In this document: positions 16,608 to 23,973 of the stretch, piece after piece
Layout of the letters: every line of letters starts with the position of its first letter
How positions within the stretch are numbered: the stretch's first letter is position 1
NCBI GenBank assembly: GCA_041946965.1
Contig: JBHGBM010000029.1
Span: forward strand, 1 to 57,525
Origin: JBHGBM01 sp041946965
Lineage (GTDB): Bacteria > Acidobacteriota > Terriglobia > Bryobacterales > Bryobacteraceae
DNA: 57,525 bases
Direction of reading: 5' to 3'
The notes under the pieces: generated by a model
Told to the model about the DNA's origin: nothing
The model's input: only the letters and a program-made list of their open reading frames with translations
Database searches by the model: none
Program-made: the position numbers and the translations under genes

Positions 16608-19137
16608 CGGAGTCCTCCTCCCGGCAGCCGCTCGCCTCGGCGATGCGGCACAGAACGTTCAGGTGGCAGGTGCGGCAGCTTTGGGCGGGCTTGCGGGGAT
16701 CGGGTTCGGCGCGTCCGGCCAGATACGCGGCGGCGAGCGCTTCGAGCACGGCGCGCCATCCGGCGGTCAGCTCGTTCATCACGGCGGGCCTGGCTCCGGG
16801 CACCTCGACGCCTTCGGTGAAGCCGAGGAACCCGCACTCGCCCGGCTTCACGCGCGCGAACAGCACGCCGGCGAGTTCGCCCTGGACGCCACTCGCGTAA
16901 AGTGGAAGCTGCGGATCGGCGGGCCGGTCCGTCTCCCAATCGCGCGGATTCGGGGAACCGGTCTTGTAGTCGATGATCACGTCGCGCCCTTTTACGCGGT
17001 CGATGCGGTCCAACTTCAGGAGGCAACCCAAGCCGCCGAATTCCACATCGCGGTGAGCCTCGCGTTCGATGACTTCGAACGGCTCGCGCCGCTTTTCGAG
17101 CTCCAGCCACTCCACAACGAGCCGCTCGAGGCGGCGCTGTTCGAGTGCGGCGAAGCGCGGCGTCACGTGGGGCAGCTCGCCCAGCGCCTCCGCGACCGCG
17201 CCACGCACGAGCTCCGCCAGGCCGGGGCACGCGCACAGGGTCGCGTGATCGCGCAGTTCGCGCCACACGTTCTCCAGCGCGGTGTGCACCACGATGCCGC
17301 GGGCGCGCGCGTCCAGCCCGGGCTCGGGCGTTTCCAGTTCGCACGCGTGCAGCCGCAATTCGGCGAAAGCGCGGAAGGGGCAGGAAGCCTGATACTGAAA
17401 CACCTTGGCGCCGCCGCGCTGCCGGCCCGGGTTCGCGGGCGGCCCCGCGTTGTCCTCCAGGCGCTCGAGGCTCGAAGACGCGTGCACCAGGTCGGCGTGC
17501 CGCGGTGTTTTCGATTGCGGCACGTCCTCCGCGCGGGGCACGCTCAAGATCAGCGGGCTGGGGGAGAGTTCGCGATCGTGCTCGCGCAACGCGTGGCTCA
17601 CCACGATATCCGGCGCGCTGTTCAGCAGGCGGCGGGTGAGTTTCGCGGCGAAATCCAGCTCGCGCTCGGGAGAACAATGCGGCATGCCGCGCTCGCGCTG
17701 GATGCGCGCGGGAAGAAAGGGATTGGGCTTCGCGGGCCCGGGCCAGGTTTCGTCGTCCAGGCCGGCGATCCACAGATGATCGAACTGCATGCCGGAGGCC
17801 TCCAGCATGCCCAGGACCTCGACCGGCGCGGCTACGGTCTCGGGCTGGAACTCCCTGGAACGGGCGATGCGGTGCAGCAGTGCGCGGGCGGCGGAAAAGT
17901 CGAGTTCGGCCTCCACCAGGTCGAGCGCCGCAAACTCGGAAAGCGCTTCCGTCCATGCCTTAACGGTCTGAAATTCGGCGCTATCCAGATGGTGCTCGCC
18001 CGGCCAGCCGAAGGCGCGAAGCAGCAAGCCGAAGGCGCGGCTCCAGGCGCCCGGCCGCTGGCGCTCGGGAAGCCTGGCGCGCACCCGCCGCCATCGCCAT
18101 AGCGCGCGGTGAAACAGGGGACAGCCCGCCTCGCGCGCCATGGCGCGAACGCTTTCAACCTTCAGCTTCATCCGGCCGGTTTTGCGGAGGTGGGCGTCCA
18201 GCAGACCGCGCCGGGTGCGCTCGGAGCCGGCGCCGGCCAGGTAGCGCGACCGCGCGAGATCGCCGAACAGGTCCCAATCGTTTTCGCCCGGATCGAGGGC
18301 CAGAATATCGAAGGCGGCGCGGATCAGCGGGTAGCCGGAGAGCGGGATGCCGGCGGAGATGTTCACGGGCACGCGCGCATGGGCGAACGCCCGCGCCGCC
18401 GCGGCGCGGCGCGATTCCAGGTTAGCGGCGACGACTGCGATGTTGGAGGCGCCTTGTTCGAGCAGCGCGCGGGCCCATCGCGCGGCGGCTTCGAGCTCGC
18501 ACTCGGCATCGGGAAAGGCGGCACGGACCGCACGTGGCTCGGTTTCGGCGCGCGGCGCGGCGGCCATTTCGATGCGGCATCCGGCGGCGCGGCAGGCGTC
18601 CATGAAGTCGCGCTGCTGCGGGGTGACTTCGTCGAAGCCCGCCAGGATCACACGGGCGGGCAGAGGCGGGAGCGAGGCGCGGAGGCAATCCGGCAGGCGC
18701 GCGTCTTCGATCCACCCGCGGCCTTCGCACCGTGCGCGCACGCGGCGCGCCCATCCGGCGAAGGCGCGGGAATCGTCGTTGCCCCAGGCTTCCACGGCCT
18801 CGAGATCAAGCCGCCAGGCGTGCAGCAGCGCCCAGGCTTCCTGCGCGCCGGCGGCGGCCGCGGCGGGCTCGAGCAGTTCGCCGGACTCCCGTACGGCTTC
18901 CTCCCAGAGCACGAGCTCCCGCGCCGCGTTGATGCGCACGGGCGGCGGCGCAGACCGGGAATAGAGCCGCTCCTCCCACAGCGCGTCCATCCACGCATGC
19001 CAAGGCAGGATGGCGGGTGAAGGCCACGCCGCCAGGCCGCGCTCACGCTGCCAGGAGTGGAACCGCTCGCGCAGCGTGCGGGCCAGGCGGTTTCCGGCGG
19101 TAACGACCGTGGCGCCTTCCAGAAGCGCGTTGAACAT
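16600..19137 (-). CDS. AddB-like nuclease with iron-sulfur cysteines
   Basis: Partner of the AddA-like protein. The 845-residue product lacks a Walker A motif at its N-terminus (VVTAGNRLARTLRERF), so the helicase-like half is probably inactive. The C-terminal PD-(D/E)XK nuclease has IIDYKTG (Asp723, Lys725) and QLPLY. Cys821, Cys824 and Cys830, with an upstream Cys in YQASCPFRAF, match the four-cysteine iron-sulfur clasp known in AddB. It resembles the family named 'probable DNA repair protein' that sits next to UvrD-type nucleases. It starts 3 bases after the receptor stop. Confidence 0.88.
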   Translation of the reverse strand: MFNALLEGATVVTAGNRLARTLRERFHSWQRERGLAAWPSPAILPWHAWMDALWEERLYSRSAPPPVRINAARELVLWEEAVRESGELLEPAAAAAGAQEAWALLHAWRLDLEAVEAWGNDDSRAFAGWARRVRARCEGRGWIEDARLPDCLRASLPPLPARVILAGFDEVTPQQRDFMDACRAAGCRIEMAAAPRAETEPRAVRAAFPDAECELEAAARWARALLEQGASNIAVVAANLESRRAAAARAFAHARVPVNISAGIPLSGYPLIRAAFDILALDPGENDWDLFGDLARSRYLAGAGSERTRRGLLDAHLRKTGRMKLKVESVRAMAREAGCPLFHRALWRWRRVRARLPERQRPGAWSRAFGLLLRAFGWPGEHHLDSAEFQTVKAWTEALSEFAALDLVEAELDFSAARALLHRIARSREFQPETVAAPVEVLGMLEASGMQFDHLWIAGLDDETWPGPAKPNPFLPARIQRERGMPHCSPERELDFAAKLTRRLLNSAPDIVVSHALREHDRELSPSPLILSVPRAEDVPQSKTPRHADLVHASSSLERLEDNAGPPANPGRQRGGAKVFQYQASCPFRAFAELRLHACELETPEPGLDARARGIVVHTALENVWRELRDHATLCACPGLAELVRGAVAEALGELPHVTPRFAALEQRRLERLVVEWLELEKRREPFEVIEREAHRDVEFGGLGCLLKLDRIDRVKGRDVIIDYKTGSPNPRDWETDRPADPQLPLYASGVQGELAGVLFARVKPGECGFLGFTEGVEVPGARPAVMNELTAGWRAVLEALAAAYLAGRAEPDPRKPAQSCRTCHLNVLCRIAEASGCREEDSDE

Positions 19138-19140
19138 ACG

Positions 19141-22041
19141 TCAGAACGCTATCTTAAAGCCCATCTGGATCTGCCGCGGCGAGGCGGCTCCTTGCAGGCG
19201 GCCGAGGGTATCGCGCGGCTGGAGGTCGGTGCCCCACGTGAGGTTGCGGCTGTTGTAGTTCACGCGGTTCTGCACGTTGAACGCTTCGGCGAGAATCTGC
19301 ACACGGACCTTTTCGCGGACCGGCACGGCTTTCGAAAGCCGCACGTCGATCACGTGGCTGTCCCAGCCGATGGAAGTGTTGCGTCCGAGCAGATTGGCGC
19401 CCACGAACGGCCGGTCGTTGCTGTTTCCGTCGCCGTTGGCGTCGGAGCCGACCGTGATGGTGCCCGGCACGCCGCTGCGCATCACCCAGTGCGTCGAGAG
19501 GATCCAGTCGCCCAGCAGCCACGCGGCCCCGGAGTCCCGCCCCGCGCGGCGGAAGGGCATATTCCACACGCCGGTCAGGGTGAAGCGGTGCTTCTGGTGC
19601 TGGTCGGAGAGGCCGCGCTCGGCGTTCGGGTTGTAGGTGTCGGAGGGCGCCTCGGCCTGCGTGAAATCGCTGCAAAAGTCGATGGCGCGGGAGAGTGTGT
19701 AATTGGCGCGGAACTGGATGCCGTGGCTGAATCGCTTGGTGAGGGTCAGGGTCGCCCCGCTGTAAGTGGAGGAAGTGGAGCTGCCGACCACGAAGATGTT
19801 GTTGTAGTCGGCGTTCAACCGCCGCGAAGAACCATAATAACGGCGGCCGATCTGCTGCGGCGTGGGGCGCGAGACGCCGAGCGAGGCGGCGTTGGCGGCG
19901 GTGAGCACGATGGGCGGCGGCAGGTTGATGTTCTGCGCCTGAAGCTGCTCGACGCCGCGCACCAGCACGTAGGTGAGCCCCGCGGCCCAGTCCTTGCCGA
20001 GCGCGCGTTCCACGCCGAAGTTGGCCTGCTGCGTGTACGGGATCTCGATGTTGGAGTCGACCAGGTTCAGGCTCGGTTTGGGAAGCGCGAAGCCGGTGGG
20101 AAACTGGCGGCTGGCGGGAAAGGCGCCGCGCGCCAGTTGCGCCGTGGCCTGCGTGGAAGCGAGGCTCAAGGTGGAGCGTGCGAGCAGCGCATTGCGCGCG
20201 ACCAGCAGGAAGATCTTGTCGTAGAAAAGTCCGTAACCGGCGCGGAACAGCAACCCGCCCTTGCCGTCCGGGTTGAAGGTGATGCCCAGGCGTGGGGCGA
20301 CGTTGTCGCCGTCGCGGTGGATGCCCTCCTGAAGGCCGGCCTCGATGGGATTGGTGCGGTCGCGCTTGATTCCCTGCGGCTGCATGTCGTAGTCATAACG
20401 CAGGCCGTAGGTGACATTGATCTTTTCGCTCGGGCGCCAGGCGTCCTGCACATAGAAGCCAAGCAACGTATCGGGCAGGCGGATATCGGGATCGCCGAAC
20501 CCCTGGCTGAAGGTGTTCACGCGGCCGCTGACGAAATCCGCCAGGCTGGAAAAGCTGAACGTTCCGCCGAAGTTGCTGGGGAACGAGGTGTGCGCGCGAA
20601 TGTCGTTGATGTCGGCGCCGAATTTGAAGTAATGCCGGCCCGCCTGCTTGCTGATGGACTGCGTGAGCTGCCAGCGGCCCTCGTCGAGCAGCACGGGGAA
20701 GCTGGAACTGCGCCCCCAACTGGCCACGCCGGAGATGGTGACGCGCGGGCCGATAGGGTCATTGGCGTATTGGGTGAGCTTGCGGGGCGCGTACTGGACG
20801 CGCGTCTCGCCGAGCAGTGTGGGGCCGAACACGTGGGTCCACGAGCCCAGGAACGACTGGTCGCGGTCGCGCTGCCCGCCGCCGCCGCTCACATCCACGC
20901 TCTGGCCTATCGACACCCCGCCCCCGTTCGACTCCCGGCTCTGCCCGAAGATGTAGCGGAACATCAGGCTGTCATTCACACCTACGGAATGGTCGAGCCG
21001 CAGCGAGGCCAGCGTGTCGATGCGGTCCACCGGGAACGCGCCGGTGGTGATGGAACGCACGCCGGCGTTGGGAATGGGGCGCGTGGCGAGCACGCTGTTG
21101 ATGGTGGCCACCGCGCTTTCCGGGATGGTGGTGATGTCGCTCTCGTTGCGCTTGATGTACTCGACCGCGGCGAAAAAGAAAGTCCTGTTGCGCGCGAGCG
21201 GCCCGCCCAGCGTCGCCCCGGAGTTCTTGCGGCGGAAGGGGGGCTTTTCGGCATCCGTGGCGAAGGCGTTGCGCCCGTCGAGCGCTTCGTTGCGTACGAA
21301 CAGAAAGACGTTGCCGTGGTAGTCATTTGTGCCGGAGCGCGAAACCACGTTGACCAGTCCGCCGCCGGCGTTGCCATATTCCGGCGCGAACAGGTTGCTG
21401 ACCACCTGGAACTCGCGCACGGCCTCCTGGCTCATGGTCATGCGGGTATTGCCGTTGAGCTGGCCGTTGTTGTCGGCGCCATCGACGGAGATGTTGTTGC
21501 TGCGCCCGCGCTGTCCGTTGAAGCTGAGGCCGCTTCCCTGCCCGGTGCCCTGCTGCGCAGTGACGCCGCCCACGGTCCGCGCGTAATCGAGAAAGTTGCG
21601 GCCGTTGATGGGCAGGTTGTCGATCTCGTTGCTGTTCACCACCGCGCCCACGCTGGAGCGGCCCGTTTCCACGATGGGCGCCGATTCGGTGATGGTCAAC
21701 TGCTGCACCTGAGCGGCGATGGAGAGCGTGACGTCCACGGTGGCCACCTGGCCCACCTGCAACACCAGGCCGCGGCGTTCGTAGGTGGTGAAGCCGTCCT
21801 TGGCGACCCGGAGATCGTATTCGGAAGCGGGCAGCGCGGCGATGCGGTAGCGGCCCACGGCGTTGGTTTCGCCGCGGCGCTCCACGCCGGTCTCCCGATT
21901 GACGACCGTGATGGCGGCGGCGGGAATGGCGGCACCCGCCTGGTCCGTCACCAGCCCGTCGAGGTCGGCCGTAGCGCCGGCCTGGGCCCAAACTGGAACG
22001 GCTGAAAACACCACGAGCACTGCGCAGGATAGTCGTTTCAC
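19141..22041 (-). CDS. TonB-dependent receptor, Oar-like
   Basis: Large outer-membrane transporter or adhesin-like receptor of 966 residues. I chose the GTG start at 22041 because it directly gives a signal peptide (VKRLSCAVLVVFSAVPVWAQ) and lies outside the divergent sulfatase gene. After the signal comes a carboxypeptidase-regulatory-like Ig domain (about 25-110), a plug with LPINGRNF, and a long beta-barrel ending with an aromatic residue (KIAF), typical of barrel proteins. It is first in a minus-strand run with AddB, AddA, sulfatase and cytochrome c. Substrate unknown; glycans or siderophores are both possible. Confidence 0.88.
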   Translation of the reverse strand: MKRLSCAVLVVFSAVPVWAQAGATADLDGLVTDQAGAAIPAAAITVVNRETGVERRGETNAVGRYRIAALPASEYDLRVAKDGFTTYERRGLVLQVGQVATVDVTLSIAAQVQQLTITESAPIVETGRSSVGAVVNSNEIDNLPINGRNFLDYARTVGGVTAQQGTGQGSGLSFNGQRGRSNNISVDGADNNGQLNGNTRMTMSQEAVREFQVVSNLFAPEYGNAGGGLVNVVSRSGTNDYHGNVFLFVRNEALDGRNAFATDAEKPPFRRKNSGATLGGPLARNRTFFFAAVEYIKRNESDITTIPESAVATINSVLATRPIPNAGVRSITTGAFPVDRIDTLASLRLDHSVGVNDSLMFRYIFGQSRESNGGGVSIGQSVDVSGGGGQRDRDQSFLGSWTHVFGPTLLGETRVQYAPRKLTQYANDPIGPRVTISGVASWGRSSSFPVLLDEGRWQLTQSISKQAGRHYFKFGADINDIRAHTSFPSNFGGTFSFSSLADFVSGRVNTFSQGFGDPDIRLPDTLLGFYVQDAWRPSEKINVTYGLRYDYDMQPQGIKRDRTNPIEAGLQEGIHRDGDNVAPRLGITFNPDGKGGLLFRAGYGLFYDKIFLLVARNALLARSTLSLASTQATAQLARGAFPASRQFPTGFALPKPSLNLVDSNIEIPYTQQANFGVERALGKDWAAGLTYVLVRGVEQLQAQNINLPPPIVLTAANAASLGVSRPTPQQIGRRYYGSSRRLNADYNNIFVVGSSTSSTYSGATLTLTKRFSHGIQFRANYTLSRAIDFCSDFTQAEAPSDTYNPNAERGLSDQHQKHRFTLTGVWNMPFRRAGRDSGAAWLLGDWILSTHWVMRSGVPGTITVGSDANGDGNSNDRPFVGANLLGRNTSIGWDSHVIDVRLSKAVPVREKVRVQILAEAFNVQNRVNYNSRNLTWGTDLQPRDTLGRLQGAASPRQIQMGFKIAF

Positions 22042-22050
22042 GGTGCAACA

Positions 22051-22058
22051 ATTATAAT
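22051..22058. promoter_or_regulatory. Overlapping divergent TATAAT elements
   Basis: ATTATAAT reads TATAAT on the plus strand (22053-22058) and TATAAT again on the minus strand (22056 down to 22051). Plus-strand transcription would begin near 22065, just before the ATG at 22070. Minus-strand transcription would begin close to the GTG at 22041. Only 28 bases separate these two starts. No convincing -35 box was found on either side. Confidence 0.55.
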
Positions 22059-22069
22059 CGATGTTGCTT

Positions 22070-23404
22070 ATGCTCAGCCGCCGCACCTTCCTTGCAGGGG
22101 CCGCCGCGCCCGCCTTCGCCGGCGCGCCGCGCCGCCCCAACATCGTGGTCTTCCTGGCCGACGACCTGGGCTCCGCCGACCCCGGCTACGCGGGCAGCGG
22201 GATCTCCACGCCCAACATCGACCGCCTGGCGCGCGAGGGCGTCAGGTTCCGGCAATTCTATTCGTATCCGTTGTGCTCGCCGACGCGCTCCGCGCTGATG
22301 ACCGGGCGCTCGCCGATGCGCTTCGGCCTGGCCTACTCGGTGGTGCGGCCGTGGTCGCCCTACGGGCTGCCGGTGGACGAGCACATCATGCCGCAGACCT
22401 TCCGCGCGGCGGGATACCAGACGGCGGCTTTTGGGAAGTGGCACCTGGGCCACGCGCACCGCTCGCACCATCCCAATATGCGCGGCTTCGAGCACTTCTA
22501 CGGGCACATGAACGGGGCCATCGACTACTTCACGCACGAGCGCGACGGCGGCATCGACTGGCAGCGCAACGGGCGTTCCGTGCGGGAGGAAGGCTATGCG
22601 ACCGACCTGATCGCCGCCGAGGCGGTGCGGTTCATCAAGGGGCGGGACCGCTCGCGGCCGCTGTTCCTCTACGTGCCGTTCAACGCGCCGCACGCGCCGC
22701 TCCAAGCGCCGAAGCCGCTGATCGCGAAGTACAAGGAGCGCCCCGTGTACTCCGCGATGGTGGACGCCATGGACGCTGCCATCGGACGGGTGCTGGAAAC
22801 GTTGCGGGGCGAGGGCGAAACGCTGGCGGTGTTCCTGAGCGACAACGGCGGCGTGGGCCAGGGCCGCAACCATCCGCTGCGCGCGGGCAAGGCCACCACG
22901 TTCGAGGGCGGCATCCGCGTTCCGGCGATCCTGCACTGGGAGGGAGTCTTGCGGCCGCGCGTCTCCGAGCAGGTGGGGACGGTGATGGACATCTTCCCCA
23001 CGCTGGCCGCGGCGGCGGGAATCGCGCCCGGAGGCGCCAAGCCGCTCGACGGCAAGAGCCTGTGGGACGCGGCGCGCGACGGAACCAGTTTCGCGCGCGA
23101 GGACCTGTTCTTCGCCACCGACCCCGGCAACCGCATCTATCACGCCCTGCGGCGCGGCGACTGGAAGGTGGTACAGCAGATCGACAAGTCCACCCTGCGC
23201 ACGGAGAATCTGCTGTTCCACCTCGCCGAAGATCCCAATGAGAAGAACGACCTGGCGGCGAAGCAGCCGGGCGTGTTGCAGGACTTGCTGGCCGCGGTGG
23301 AGAAGTGGCGCGCGCTGCATCCCAATTGCGACGTGCTCACCTCCGGCGCGGCGCACCCGGGCTTTATTCCGCCGAAGGATTGGGCGCTGGCATCGGGAGT
23401 GTAA
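22070..23404 (+). CDS. Arylsulfatase family enzyme (Cys-type)
   Basis: Sulfate-ester hydrolase of 444 residues. I prefer the ATG at 22070 over the in-frame one at 22061, because it gives a clean twin-arginine signal (MLSRRTFLAG) and sits at the right distance from the TATAAT at 22053-22058. Metal-binding FLADDLG is followed by the formylglycine motif CSPTR (69-73), then GKWHLGH and SDNGGVG. It is divergent from the TonB receptor with almost no spacer, suggesting shared control. No maturase is encoded in the window. Confidence 0.93.
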   Translation: MLSRRTFLAGAAAPAFAGAPRRPNIVVFLADDLGSADPGYAGSGISTPNIDRLAREGVRFRQFYSYPLCSPTRSALMTGRSPMRFGLAYSVVRPWSPYGLPVDEHIMPQTFRAAGYQTAAFGKWHLGHAHRSHHPNMRGFEHFYGHMNGAIDYFTHERDGGIDWQRNGRSVREEGYATDLIAAEAVRFIKGRDRSRPLFLYVPFNAPHAPLQAPKPLIAKYKERPVYSAMVDAMDAAIGRVLETLRGEGETLAVFLSDNGGVGQGRNHPLRAGKATTFEGGIRVPAILHWEGVLRPRVSEQVGTVMDIFPTLAAAAGIAPGGAKPLDGKSLWDAARDGTSFAREDLFFATDPGNRIYHALRRGDWKVVQQIDKSTLRTENLLFHLAEDPNEKNDLAAKQPGVLQDLLAAVEKWRALHPNCDVLTSGAAHPGFIPPKDWALASGV

Positions 23405-23511
23405 CCGGGAACATCTTGGTATCCGGGTTCACAATGCCGCCCAAACCCGGTTCCCCCCGCTTGCGCCGCGCGAGGCAAAGGCAGTAGACTGCTTGCGGGA
23501 AGGAAGATGGC

Positions 23512-23964
23512 ATGCCGAATCACGGAAGAGACTCGGCCTCCCCGCCCGATAAAGTGGTTACCGTGCTATCCGTCAGCAGTTCCCAGGCGGACCAGCTTTC
23601 GCTGGGCCATCTCTTCCGCCATACCAAGTGGACTCTGCTGGAGGCAGGCAGTTGCAGCGACGCGCTGCACCTGATCCGCAGCTTTCCGGTTCCGGTGGTG
23701 ATCTGCGATTCTACTCTGCCGGACGGAGAGTGGCGGGACCTCCTGGATCAAGCCGTGTTGTCAACCAGCGTCCCCCCGCTGCTCATCGTGGCCTCGCGCC
23801 TTGCCGACGACCGCCTGTGGGCGGAAGTCATGGACGCGGGAGGCTACGACGTGCTGGAAAAACCGTTCAACCACTCCGAAGTCGTGCGCGTAGTAAGCCT
23901 GGCGTGGCTGCAATGGAAGAACCAGCTTCGGGCAGGCAAGCGGAGGACCGCCGGAGAATATTAG
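23512..23964 (+). CDS. Stand-alone receiver-domain protein lacking the acidic pair
   Basis: A 150-residue CheY-like protein without an output domain. The phospho-acceptor position is Asp66 (VVICDSTLPDG), the conserved lysine is Lys117 (EKPF) and a Ser/Thr-type position lies in IVASR. The two acidic residues that bind magnesium at the end of the first strand are replaced by serines (LSVSSSQAD, about 22-24), so normal phosphorylation is doubtful. A GGGAAGGA ribosome binding site lies 6 bases upstream. The gene ends 9 bases before glycogen phosphorylase, which suggests co-expression. Confidence 0.83.
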   Translation: MPNHGRDSASPPDKVVTVLSVSSSQADQLSLGHLFRHTKWTLLEAGSCSDALHLIRSFPVPVVICDSTLPDGEWRDLLDQAVLSTSVPPLLIVASRLADDRLWAEVMDAGGYDVLEKPFNHSEVVRVVSLAWLQWKNQLRAGKRRTAGEY

Positions 23965-23973
23965 AACCGAACA

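Noticed and set aside
19057..22005. A 982-codon open frame on the plus strand opposite the TonB receptor
   Set aside because: Shadow of the receptor gene with no signal peptide or domain of its own.
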